Assembly: GCF_030410375.1 (NCBI RefSeq)
Contig: NZ_JAUHHE010000004.1
Coordinates: 124,001-188,000, forward strand
Reading direction: 5' to 3'
DNA length: 64,000 nt
Source of the DNA: Zwartia vadi
GTDB lineage: Bacteria > Pseudomonadota > Gammaproteobacteria > Burkholderiales > Burkholderiaceae_B
The position numbers were made by a program, and so were the translations under genes. Positions 51,310-59,612 of this stretch are shown piece after piece (position 1 is the first letter of the stretch; each line of letters opens with the position of its first letter). The notes beneath the pieces are model-generated. The model was not told the origin of the DNA and searched no databases. It saw only the letters and a list, made by a program, of their open reading frames with translations.

Positions 51310-52620
51310 TCAGCCAAACTTTCTAAGTTCACGATAAACCCAGAATGGCGAAACCGCCAAGATCACGTTTAACATGGAAAAAATAATGCTGGCCTGATAA
51401 CCCCCCGTCCAGTCGTATAAAAGCCCGGACATCATCGCCCCCGTCGCAGCGCCGACCGACATGCACGCATAGGCGACACCATAAATCGTCGCCAGTCCCG
51501 GCCCCGGAAACAGTTTTGAAAATAGTCCGGAAATGATCGGTCCCCGCGCGCCTTGGGCGATCCCGAAGAAGCCTACAAAACTAAATAAAAACCAGTGGGA
51601 AGGAAAATAGCTCAAAGCCAGCAAGCTTGCCAGACCAAGAAAGGTGCATACGAAAGTCAGCGTCGCTGTTCTGCGCGCACCAAGAATATCCGCCAAACGC
51701 CCCGCGGAACTCACACCCAATACAGACAAAATACCTGCAAAGCCAAACGCACTGGCCGCCTCGAGCGGTGAGAAACCCGTCGATACAAGATAGGCAATCA
51801 TCTGCACCAAGACCGTGTAGACCACCACGGAGGTAAAACAGAACGCCTGCGCCAGCCCCCAAAACCCAGAGTGTCTTAACGCCGCGCGCAAAGGTGAAGG
51901 ATTGGGTATCAAGCCAACAGGTATGTTCAAACTCTGCATCTCAACCTTCTGAGAATTTTTTGATGATGAAAAACCAAGCTCCTGTTTTGCTTGACGCTCA
52001 CGCGCACCAAACCCCGCACGGATCACCCGCCAAGGCAAGAACATCACGATTGGCAACGTGATGAGCAAGCATCCGCCCAGAACGTGATAGGCATCGCGCC
52101 AGTCCAAGGCCTGATTCAAGTACTGCGCAAAAGGCACTAGCACCAGGGTCCCGGCACCAAAGCCCGCATAGGCAATACCCATTGCAGTACTGGTGCTGCT
52201 GGGAAACCATCTGCTAATCAAACTTGCGGAAGGCACCATACCGATCGCGGAAATACCGATTCCACCTGCTACGCCGATACAAAGATGAAACTGCCAGAGT
52301 TGCGTCAGGCTACCCGCCAGAAAGTACCCAGAGCCCAAACTGGCGACACCCAGGCAGTAAACGAGACGAGGACCCCAGCGGTCAAACAGCACCCCAACAA
52401 AGGGAGCAGACAAACCATTGGCGACCATGTAAACGCTGTAGACACTCGAGAGCTCGGAGCGACTCCAGCCAAACTCCTCTTCGAGCGGTAGCAAAAAGGT
52501 GACGTAGGTATCGCCGACTCCACGCCCCAGCATATTGAACAAAAAACAAATCAGCAGAACCACCAACGCCATCTTTGCGTCGGAAAGATGCCGCTTCGGC
52601 CCTGCCTGGTGCAGCGTCAT
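51310..52620 (-). CDS. MFS transporter (oxalate/formate antiporter or monocarboxylate-like)
   Basis: Has 436 residues with twelve membrane segments. The signature GVLFDRWGPRLVYC is between helices 2 and 3, and ISRWFPSSTSTAMGIAYAG resembles OFA/MCT-type organic-acid carriers. The central loop carries GARERQAKQELGFSSSKNSQ. It is the last gene of a five-gene run that encodes acyl-CoA catabolism, so it likely imports the organic acid acted on by that pathway. TAATTGATG at the boundary: the MaoC stop TAA is directly followed by TTG and ATG, and ATG 52620 is chosen. Confidence 0.87.
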   Translation of the reverse strand: MTLHQAGPKRHLSDAKMALVVLLICFLFNMLGRGVGDTYVTFLLPLEEEFGWSRSELSSVYSVYMVANGLSAPFVGVLFDRWGPRLVYCLGVASLGSGYFLAGSLTQLWQFHLCIGVAGGIGISAIGMVPSASLISRWFPSSTSTAMGIAYAGFGAGTLVLVPFAQYLNQALDWRDAYHVLGGCLLITLPIVMFLPWRVIRAGFGARERQAKQELGFSSSKNSQKVEMQSLNIPVGLIPNPSPLRAALRHSGFWGLAQAFCFTSVVVYTVLVQMIAYLVSTGFSPLEAASAFGFAGILSVLGVSSAGRLADILGARRTATLTFVCTFLGLASLLALSYFPSHWFLFSFVGFFGIAQGARGPIISGLFSKLFPGPGLATIYGVAYACMSVGAATGAMMSGLLYDWTGGYQASIIFSMLNVILAVSPFWVYRELRKFG

Positions 52621-52623
52621 CAA

Positions 52624-53076
52624 TTAGGCCGGTTTACATTTCATAAATCCAGAACGGCGACAGATACACACGATCTCACCACGCTGATTGATACCGCGAT
52701 GCTCAAACTCAACAATACCTGCATCTGTTCGCGATTTGCTCAGTCGCTTGGATACGATCGTCGTCTCAACATGAATCGTGTCGCCATAAAACACAGGGCT
52801 AGGGAATCGTGTATCTGTCATACCGAGATTGGCAATCGTCGTACCAAGCGTGGTTTCACCGACCGAAATGCCAATCACCAGACCCAGGGTAAACAAACTA
52901 TTGACCAGGATCCGGCCAAACTCTGTTTTGGATGCAAACTCGGCATCCAGATGCAGCGGCTGCGGATTCATTGTTAATGTCGAAAACAGAACGTTATCCA
53001 TTTCCGTGACCGTGCGAGTCATTGAGTGCCTAAATACCTGACCGACTTCAAACTCTTCATAATACAAACCAGCCAT
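52624..53076 (-). CDS. MaoC-family (hotdog) acyl-CoA hydratase
   Basis: Has 150 residues. The fold segments [50 protein letters not shown] and [19 protein letters not shown] match the mesaconyl-CoA-hydratase-like MaoC group. The classical R-hydratase motif with Asp-x(4)-His and Ile/Val-His-Gly is only partly kept (Pro-Leu-His is present, but Val-Asn-Ser replaces Val-His-Gly). It probably adds water to an unsaturated dicarboxylic or branched acyl-CoA. AGGAG precedes the ATG; ACAD and MFS genes flank it within ten bases. Confidence 0.87.
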   Translation of the reverse strand: MAGLYYEEFEVGQVFRHSMTRTVTEMDNVLFSTLTMNPQPLHLDAEFASKTEFGRILVNSLFTLGLVIGISVGETTLGTTIANLGMTDTRFPSPVFYGDTIHVETTIVSKRLSKSRTDAGIVEFEHRGINQRGEIVCICRRSGFMKCKPA

Positions 53077-53085
53077 CTCAATCTC

Positions 53086-54252
53086 CTAGTATGACTTTGG
53101 CAAGCCCAGTACGCGTTCAGCAATAAAGCACAAAACCAATTGCGGACTGACAGGGGCTATACGTGTAATTAAAACTTCTCGCAAATAGCGCTCCACATGG
53201 TATTCCTTGGCATAACCAAAACCACCATGCGTCATCACCGCTTGCTGGCACGCATTGAAACCAGCTTCACCAGCGAGGTATTTGGCAGCATTGGCTTGCG
53301 CACCGCAAGACTCGCCTTTGTCAAACAAGGTCGCGGCGTTAAACACCATCAGATTAGCGGCCTCCAACTCCATCCAGCACGCTGCAAGAGGATGCTGAAT
53401 GCCTTGATTCATCCCGATCGGTCGGTCAAACACAATTCTTTCCTTGGCATACTCCGTGGCACGCTTGAGCGCCACACGTCCCAACCCAATGCCCTCGGCC
53501 GCAATCAAAATACGTTCGGCATTCATGCCATGCATGATGTAGTGAAAGCCTTTTCCTTCTTCGCCGATGCGGTCTTCTACAGGCACTTTCAGTCCATCGA
53601 TGAATAGCTCGTTCGAATCCACCGCTTTGCGGCCCATTTTTTCAATTTCATGGACGCGCACAAAATTTCGATCAAGATCCGTATAAAAAAGACTCAGGCC
53701 ATCGGTATGTTTTTTACATTCTTCGAGTGGTGTCGTACGCGCCAAGATCAACATTTTCTCGGCGACTTGCGCCGTTGATATCCAGACCTTCGTGCCACTC
53801 AAAACATAATGATCACCGGCACGCTCGGCTTTGACCTTGAGTTGTGTTGTATTCAGACCTGTGTTGGGCTCAGTCACCGCAAAGCACGCACGCTCACGTC
53901 CGGAGACAAGAGGCGGTAACATCCGCTTTTTCTGCTCTTCAGTTGCAAACTGCACGACGGGATTCAAACCGAAAATATTCATGTGCACAGCCGATGCACC
54001 TGTCATTCCAGCACCCGACTCACTAATCGCCTGCATCATGATGGTGGCCTCTGTAATGCCTAGTCCGGAGCCGCCATATTGCTCAGGAATACAAATTCCC
54101 AACCAGCCATCTTTGGCGAGTGCCTGATGCAACTCGACGGGGAAACCGCCAAGACGGTCTTTTTCGAGCCAATACTGATCATCGAACTGTTCACAAATTT
54201 TGTTGATTGCTTCGCGAATCGTTTGCTGATCTTGGGAAAAAGAAAAATCCAT
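53086..54252 (-). CDS. Acyl-CoA dehydrogenase
   Basis: FAD-dependent enzyme of 388 residues. N-terminal DFSFSQDQQTIREAINKICEQ, the FAD loop CFAVTEPNTGLNTTQLKV and SGTKVWISTAQVA, and the C-terminal GGFGYAKEYHVERYLREVLITRIAP are typical. The last includes a tyrosine-glutamate-tyrosine pattern near the FAD ring; the catalytic base (Glu near the 360s in short-chain enzymes, or Glu255-type) cannot be set by eye. It desaturates an acyl-CoA and passes electrons to ETF. Lies ten bases before the MaoC gene. AAGGAAT precedes the ATG. Confidence 0.9.
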   Translation of the reverse strand: MDFSFSQDQQTIREAINKICEQFDDQYWLEKDRLGGFPVELHQALAKDGWLGICIPEQYGGSGLGITEATIMMQAISESGAGMTGASAVHMNIFGLNPVVQFATEEQKKRMLPPLVSGRERACFAVTEPNTGLNTTQLKVKAERAGDHYVLSGTKVWISTAQVAEKMLILARTTPLEECKKHTDGLSLFYTDLDRNFVRVHEIEKMGRKAVDSNELFIDGLKVPVEDRIGEEGKGFHYIMHGMNAERILIAAEGIGLGRVALKRATEYAKERIVFDRPIGMNQGIQHPLAACWMELEAANLMVFNAATLFDKGESCGAQANAAKYLAGEAGFNACQQAVMTHGGFGYAKEYHVERYLREVLITRIAPVSPQLVLCFIAERVLGLPKSY

Positions 54253-54277
54253 ATTTATTCCTTCATGCGTATCAGAC

Positions 54278-54293
54278 TACTCCGTGCGGAGTA
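54278..54293. promoter_or_regulatory. Palindromic operator candidate upstream of acyl-CoA dehydrogenase
   Basis: TACTCCG-TG-CGGAGTA is a perfect inverted repeat of seven-base arms with a two-base centre, 26 bases before the acyl-CoA dehydrogenase start on the minus strand. The 123-base gap to the CoA-transferase holds nothing else clear. Its form and place suggest a dimeric regulator site (for example TetR- or GntR-type); no such gene is adjacent. Confidence 0.42.
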
Positions 54294-54375
54294 CCTTTAA
54301 TCTCATTGAAAAAAATTCTGTTTCCTCGCCTAGATACGGGCTTGGGCGGTTGCCATGCCGACGCCTGCCCGACTG

Positions 54376-55596
54376 TCATGACGCTTCCTTGCCGATCGCA
54401 GCAGTGTGCGTCACGCCTAGTTGAATAAATCGAGCAATCGACTCTTCGCTGTAGCCAAGTTCACGCAAAATTTCCTCGCTGTGCTGACCCAGCATCGGCG
54501 CGGGACGTCCAGCCTGAGGCTGACTATCAGACCAGGTCGTGGGAACTTCCACACGACGAATACGACCTTCAGTGGGGTGATCTTCCCATTGAAAAAAGTT
54601 AATGGCCTCAAGGTGAGGGTCTTCAAAGATTGTCTCAAGATCGTGAAGAGGCATAGTGGGGATATCCGCCTTTTCCAACAGTTCCAACCATTCCTGCGTG
54701 GTTTTTTCCAAGAAAATCTTTGCGACTAAACCTTGGAGATCATTGATATGTTGTGTGCGAACACTCAGGCTTTTGAAACGCGGATCATTTTCAAATATTT
54801 CTGAGCGACCAATTGCACTAAAAAATGATGCCCACTGTTTATCGTTGTAAATCACCGCACACACATAACCATCCGAAGTTTTGTAAGGACGACGCTCTGA
54901 AGCCAGCAAGCGCGGATAGCCCGGTGGGCCAAACTGCGGATCGAAGGTCTTTCCGCCAATATGATCGCTGAGTAAATGGCTGATCATTGTTTCAAACATC
55001 GGTATATCAATACGCTGGCCACGACCAGTTTTCTCGCGATGATAAAGCGCTGCGCACAGTGAGGATGTGGCGTAGAGGCCAACTGTGCGATCGACGATAT
55101 TGGAGGGCACATAGCGCGGCACATCCGAACCTGCTTGCTTGATGAGTGAAGGCAAGCCAATCGCCCCCTGGATCAGATCGTCAAAAGCGGGTTTGTGCGC
55201 ATAGGGACCATCCTGACCAAAGCCAAAGGTTCCTGCGTACAAAATTCGCGGGTTGATTTCACGCACAACCTCGTAGCTCAATCCCAACCGAGCCATCGCC
55301 TGTGGTCTCACGTTGTAGAGCAAGATATCGGCCGTTGCGATGAGTTTTTTAATCGCTTCGAGACCCTCGGGCTTTTTGATATCGAGCACCATGCCGCGCT
55401 TGCTGCGGTTGACATGCAAATAGAGCGAGCCCATTCGGGGATGTAGCATCGGTCCGACATCTCTGACCATATCACCCTGAGGAGATTCGACTTTGATGAC
55501 ATCTGCGCCCATATCCCCCATGAGTTGAGCCGCATAGGGACCCATCAAAATCGATGTCATATCAATGACGCGAATTCCATCCAAAGGACCTACCAT
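54376..55596 (-). CDS. CaiB/BaiF family CoA-transferase (second copy)
   Basis: Class III CoA-transferase of about 406 residues. Start IRVIDMTSILMGPYAAQLMGD, then ADVIKVESPQGDMVRDVGP. The likely nucleophile is Asp169 in PSNIVDRTVGLYATS. In this position it should activate an acid using CoA from an acyl-CoA donor, feeding the acyl-CoA dehydrogenase, MaoC hydratase and CitE-like lyase. ATG 55596 follows GGAG; a longer in-frame start (55689) runs into the CitE gene. The gap to the CitE gene is 22 bases. Confidence 0.88.
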   Translation of the reverse strand: MVGPLDGIRVIDMTSILMGPYAAQLMGDMGADVIKVESPQGDMVRDVGPMLHPRMGSLYLHVNRSKRGMVLDIKKPEGLEAIKKLIATADILLYNVRPQAMARLGLSYEVVREINPRILYAGTFGFGQDGPYAHKPAFDDLIQGAIGLPSLIKQAGSDVPRYVPSNIVDRTVGLYATSSLCAALYHREKTGRGQRIDIPMFETMISHLLSDHIGGKTFDPQFGPPGYPRLLASERRPYKTSDGYVCAVIYNDKQWASFFSAIGRSEIFENDPRFKSLSVRTQHINDLQGLVAKIFLEKTTQEWLELLEKADIPTMPLHDLETIFEDPHLEAINFFQWEDHPTEGRIRRVEVPTTWSDSQPQAGRPAPMLGQHSEEILRELGYSEESIARFIQLGVTHTAAIGKEAS

Positions 55597-55618
55597 GATT
55601 GAGACACTCCTCGGTGCT

Positions 55619-56512
55619 TTAGGCGCGTTGCGCTGCAGCGATAATCTTTTTAGCCAGACGTAAATGAGGCGTATCGAGCATTTTTCCATCTAGCGTCGCC
55701 ACACCGACACTTGCACTCGCCGCAAACGCTGCAATCACGCGAGTTGCCCACTCTTGGGTTGCCGCATCAGGAGTCATGGCCTCATTAATCACCGGTACCT
55801 GACCGGGATGAATGGCAGCCTTGGCAGAAAAGCCGTCCCGATAAGCTTGGCGGGTTTCGCGCATCAAGGCATCAACGTTGTTGATTTCGGTTGGCACGGT
55901 ATCAATGGCTGGAACACCAGCTGCCGCTGCCGCAAACAGACAGAGCGAACGCACCAATTTGAAGGGGGAGGTCCATTCCGAGGAACCCTCTTCTTTATTG
56001 GTCAGGGCACCAATATCGCCTGATAAATCCTCAGCGCCCCACATCATGCCAGCGAGTCTGGGCGTCGCACCGCGATACTCATTTAAGCCAGCCAGGGAAT
56101 CGGCCGTTTCGGTCACGATCGCAATAATGGAAGTCAACGCTGGAGTTCCGTTGGAGGCTTCGATTGGATACAAATGTTCAAAAGCCTCCAGATATGCCGA
56201 CAACAGACCGAGGTCTCGAGCACCTGTCGATTTTGGCAATACGATCCCTGCCGGACGACAGGGCATCACCGCCGCCAAGTCCGCCAATGTCATGCCAGTC
56301 GTCAGCGCATTGACGCGCACATATAATTCGGGCGTATGAAGTCCGGCGCGTTTGGTCTCGGTCAAAAACTTGACCAATTCCACACGACCTTCTTGTTTGC
56401 GAGAAAGCGAAACCGCGTCCTCTAAATCAAATATCAACACATCTGAGCCGCTCTGCAAGGATTTTTCCAACTTGCGGGGGCTGTCCGCGGGCACAAACAG
56501 CAAGGAACGCAT
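55619..56512 (-). CDS. CitE-like acyl-CoA lyase (HpcH/HpaI aldolase family)
   Basis: Mg-dependent TIM-barrel lyase of 297 residues. RSLLFVPADSPRKLEKS opens the protein; the metal-binding acids are in DVLIFDLEDAVSLSRKQ, then VRVNALTTGM, and WGAEDLSGDIGALT, KAAIHPGQVPVIN. Relatives include citramalyl-CoA, beta-methylmalyl-CoA and malyl-CoA lyases, and the mycobacterial CitE-like enzyme. Either it cleaves a 3-hydroxyacyl-CoA or hydrolyses malyl-type thioesters. First gene of the run continuing with CaiB, acyl-CoA dehydrogenase, MaoC and MFS. GGAGATG precedes the ATG. A TATACT lies on the minus strand at 56575-56570 (possible -10). Confidence 0.88.
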   Translation of the reverse strand: MRSLLFVPADSPRKLEKSLQSGSDVLIFDLEDAVSLSRKQEGRVELVKFLTETKRAGLHTPELYVRVNALTTGMTLADLAAVMPCRPAGIVLPKSTGARDLGLLSAYLEAFEHLYPIEASNGTPALTSIIAIVTETADSLAGLNEYRGATPRLAGMMWGAEDLSGDIGALTNKEEGSSEWTSPFKLVRSLCLFAAAAAGVPAIDTVPTEINNVDALMRETRQAYRDGFSAKAAIHPGQVPVINEAMTPDAATQEWATRVIAAFAASASVGVATLDGKMLDTPHLRLAKKIIAAAQRA

Positions 56513-56630
56513 GACACATCTCCATCGTCTAGTCCAGGCATCGCAAAATCACCTGCATATTCTTGTTCGAGTATAGCTTGGCGGGATTCAGCGATAATTC
56601 AAAGGTGTTTTGTTCATCGAGCGAGCCTGC

Positions 56631-57569
56631 ATGACCCAAATACTGACCTTGACCATGAATCCCGCCTTGGACATTTCCACCTCGGTCGCTCAGGTCGTTC
56701 CGACACACAAACTTCGTTGCACCGAGGAAAAAACCCAGCCTGGAGGGGGAGGCATCAACATCTCTCGGGTAATTAGGCGTTTAGATGGAACCACAACAGC
56801 GATATACCCTTGTGGAGGCTTTACCGGACAGATCCTGACCCGGTTGCTGGCTCAAGAAAATGTTGACATCCACTCCATATCCATTGCCCAAGAAACGCGG
56901 GAATGTTTTACGGTTCATGAAACGTCCAGCGGCAAGGATTTTCGATTCCTGCTGCCAGGTCCCACCCTCAGTGACGACGAACAGCAAGCCTGCGTGGATG
57001 CCGTGCAACGACTGGGGGCAACTGCGCGCTTTGTTGTGGCAAGCGGGAGTCTTCCGCCCAGCGTGGGAGACGACTTTTATGCGCGACTGGCTAAACACGC
57101 CAAAGAGAATGGTCATCGTTTCGTTCTCGACACCTCTGGCACAGCACTTAAAAAAGCGCTCGAAGTGGGTGTTTATCTTTTTAAACCTAGTTTGCGTGAA
57201 CTTGAGGAACTACTTGGGCGGACACTTTCCTCGCAAACTGAGAGGCATATGGCTGCGCGTGAGATCGTTGCGCGTGGCCAAGCCGAAATCGTCGCGCTTT
57301 CACTAGGTGAGGACGGGGCTATGCTCATCACCGCCGATGAGAGTTTCATTGCCCGAGCTGTACCCGTCAAAGTCGTCAGCACTGTGGGCGCCGGGGACAA
57401 CTTCGTGGCAGGCATCTTATGGGGACTTTGCCGAAATTTGACGCTTAAAGAGGCTTTCGGCTACGGCATGGCAAGCGCCGCAGCCGCCGTGATGAATGCG
57501 CAGAGCAACTTGTGCGACCCCAGCGATCTAAGAAAACTTTACGACAAAGTCCGCATCACTCAGTTGTAA
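56631..57569 (+). CDS. pfkB: PfkB-type 6-phosphofructokinase II (carbohydrate kinase)
   Basis: Ribokinase-family enzyme of 312 residues. The N-terminus ILTLTMNPALDIS and KLRCTEEKTQPGGGGIN (Gly38-Gly41), then STVGAGDNFVAGIL with the catalytic Asp, track Escherichia coli PfkB almost region by region, down to the C-terminal SNLCDPSDL. It would phosphorylate fructose-6-phosphate, or a close sugar phosphate such as 1-phosphofructose or tagatose-6-phosphate; the PfkB-like start KLRCTE favours Pfk-2. ATG 56631 is used; TTG 56610 is in frame upstream. Stop overlaps the convergent DUF2889 gene by 14 bases. Confidence 0.85.
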   Translation: MTQILTLTMNPALDISTSVAQVVPTHKLRCTEEKTQPGGGGINISRVIRRLDGTTTAIYPCGGFTGQILTRLLAQENVDIHSISIAQETRECFTVHETSSGKDFRFLLPGPTLSDDEQQACVDAVQRLGATARFVVASGSLPPSVGDDFYARLAKHAKENGHRFVLDTSGTALKKALEVGVYLFKPSLRELEELLGRTLSSQTERHMAAREIVARGQAEIVALSLGEDGAMLITADESFIARAVPVKVVSTVGAGDNFVAGILWGLCRNLTLKEAFGYGMASAAAAVMNAQSNLCDPSDLRKLYDKVRITQL

Positions 57570-58122
57570 GCTTGGGACCGGTATAGTGCTCTGGCCAAAG
57601 TTTTGCCACAGTTTCAGTCCCGCTCGCATACGCAAAGCAGCTATCGATTTTTGTCGGTCGCCCGTTCACATCGACAGGTTGCGGGCGCTTGCTGGTCACC
57701 GGCCATAGCGCCTGATACGCCGTTGTTGCCATCGGCCCGAGCAACTCCATCATATGCGTACAGCCTGCAGCGCCTTTGAGTTTTTCCCTGACAAGTTTGG
57801 ACCAGCCTGCCCCGATTTTTGCACCAATCAATGATCTGAGCGTAGGCGGGGCATCCTTGCAGATGGAAAAAGGCGTCGAATCCGAACTTGCCGCCACATC
57901 TTTGATTTCAAACCACTCATCGATGACCAGACGCACCCAGATATCATGGACAGGATCGCCGGCTTTTCTCTCGACCTGCGCCAGAGGCGGGAGAAAGGGC
58001 GCAGTCTTGGTGTCAATCACGCGCCCCTCGATGTCGTACAGGCCATCAGACCTCTTGTAAGCTTTCATTACAACCTGGCGTTGATGAACTTCTTCGCGTT
58101 CAACTGTGGGGGATAGTGGCAC
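57556..58122 (-). CDS. DUF2889 domain protein
   Basis: Has 188 residues of the betaproteobacterial DUF2889 family, starting with MPLSPTVEREEVHQRQVVM; the GTG at 58122 matches the usual family N-terminus and has GAGAGAAATACC upstream. Family marks are the YDIEGRVIDTK strand, VHDIWVRLVIDEWFEIKD, and the end WSKLVREKLKGAAGCTHMMELLGPMATTAYQAL. No function is established. It overlaps pfkB at its 3' end and diverges from the translocase gene across 178 bases. Confidence 0.85.
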   Translation of the reverse strand: MPLSPTVEREEVHQRQVVMKAYKRSDGLYDIEGRVIDTKTAPFLPPLAQVERKAGDPVHDIWVRLVIDEWFEIKDVAASSDSTPFSICKDAPPTLRSLIGAKIGAGWSKLVREKLKGAAGCTHMMELLGPMATTAYQALWPVTSKRPQPVDVNGRPTKIDSCFAYASGTETVAKLWPEHYTGPKLTTE

Positions 58123-58300
58123 GGTATTTCTCTCAAAAGCAGGCTATACAGAAGCAAAAATCGCTTGGGCTGAGTGATATTTTATCCTTCTTGAGGAAGC
58201 CGAAAATTTCCTCTTGTGAAAAAACAAATCTCCAAAAGACAATCATTCCTCAGTAAGATAATCGGGCGCCTATGACCTGAGCCTCGGAACCGACACGTCG

Positions 58301-59599
58301 ATGACCTCCCTGCTGCAAACCTTTACCAATATCAGACGGCAAGAAGTGCTGCCCACGCTGGTAGCGGGACTGTTTTTTTTCTGCATTCTCAGCGCGCTCA
58401 TGGTTGTGCGCCCCGCGCGGGAAGCGCTGGGGATGCAGCGAGGCATCGAAGCAATTCGCTGGCTGTTTCTGGCCACACTAATGGTCACTCTGCTGGTCAA
58501 TCCTCTTTTCAGTCTGTTGGTCAGTCGCTTTCGACGCTTGATTTTCATCACAACGACCTACACCTTTTTTGCGCTCGGACTACTGTGCTTCTATGCACTG
58601 TTGACTCTCTCTCCCGCGCATATCGGCTCTGTCAGCGGACAGGTTTTTTATGTCTGGTTCAGTGTCTTTAATCTTTTCGCCACAATGCTGTTTTGGGCAT
58701 TAATGAGTGATCGTTTTTCAAAAGAACAAAGCCAGCGACTCTTTGCGGCTATTTCTTTAGGAGGGACGCTTGGCGCCATGTTTGGACCGTGGCTGGCGAG
58801 TACTCTCGCTAAACCATTTGGCACTCCACTCCTGCTCGTCATTGCAGCGGGTTTTCTCATGGGTGCTGTGGCAAGCGCGTGGTGGCTCTCGTACTTAAAG
58901 GATGAAGTGGCGAACAGTGCGCAAGTCGACTCAGAGGAAGCCATCATCGGCGGAAGCGCTTGGGAGGGTTTTACAGCCGTCATCCGCTCACCCTATCTGC
59001 TGGGTATTTCAGCCTATGTGCTGATTCTAGCGATCGTCGCTACGCTGCTTTATTTCACACGCCTGCAGATGGTCGCAGCGCTCTCGCTCGACACGGACAC
59101 ACGAACGGCTGCGTTTGCTCGCATCGACCTGTACACGCAAGCTGCCACCTTTGTTCTGCAAGCCTTTCTCACCAGCCATCTCATCAAACGCTTTGGGATT
59201 GCACTGACCCTCGCGCTCCTGCCTATCACTGTTGCCCTGGGATTTATTGGGCTTGCCCTGTTAGGCTCCCTGGCGGCGCTTATTGCCTTTGAGGCAAGTT
59301 TTCGCGCCGTCCAGCGCGGCATTATGCGACCCGCGCGTGAAACTCTTTTCACAACGGTTCCTCGCGCCGAACGCTACAAAGCCAAGGCGTTTATTGACAC
59401 GTTTGTATATCGCGGTGGCGATGCACTGGGCTCTCAAACCGAAGGTCTGTTGGGCCGCCTAGGCATGGGGTTAGCAGGCCTGGCTTGGTTTGCAGTCCCG
59501 CTCGCGGTCATTTGGATGAGTCTGGGTCTCTGGCTGGGCTACACCCAAAACAAACGCAACATACCTGTCACGCCCCCTTCACACTTTAAAATTTCCTGA
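58301..59599 (+). CDS. ATP/ADP translocase-type (TLC) carrier, NTP/NDP exchange-like
   Basis: Has 432 residues with about twelve membrane segments. Start RRQEVLPTLVAGLFFFCILSALMVVRPAREALG, and the segments VWFSVFNLFATMLFWALMSDRFS and RGIMRPARETLFTTV, resemble the TLC family (PF03219) of nucleotide exchangers found in obligate intracellular bacteria and plastids and also annotated in free-living proteobacteria. Whether it carries nucleotides here is unknown; the free-living relatives may serve other substrates. Next gene begins 13 bases later, so they form an operon with the aldo/keto reductase. Confidence 0.78.
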   Translation: MTSLLQTFTNIRRQEVLPTLVAGLFFFCILSALMVVRPAREALGMQRGIEAIRWLFLATLMVTLLVNPLFSLLVSRFRRLIFITTTYTFFALGLLCFYALLTLSPAHIGSVSGQVFYVWFSVFNLFATMLFWALMSDRFSKEQSQRLFAAISLGGTLGAMFGPWLASTLAKPFGTPLLLVIAAGFLMGAVASAWWLSYLKDEVANSAQVDSEEAIIGGSAWEGFTAVIRSPYLLGISAYVLILAIVATLLYFTRLQMVAALSLDTDTRTAAFARIDLYTQAATFVLQAFLTSHLIKRFGIALTLALLPITVALGFIGLALLGSLAALIAFEASFRAVQRGIMRPARETLFTTVPRAERYKAKAFIDTFVYRGGDALGSQTEGLLGRLGMGLAGLAWFAVPLAVIWMSLGLWLGYTQNKRNIPVTPPSHFKIS

Positions 59600-59612
59600 T
59601 CAGGAGACTTCC

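Noticed and set aside
58193..58213. GAGGAA ... TTCCTC repeat between DUF2889 and translocase genes
   Set aside because: A six-base stem with a long loop and no T tract; too weak for terminator or operator.
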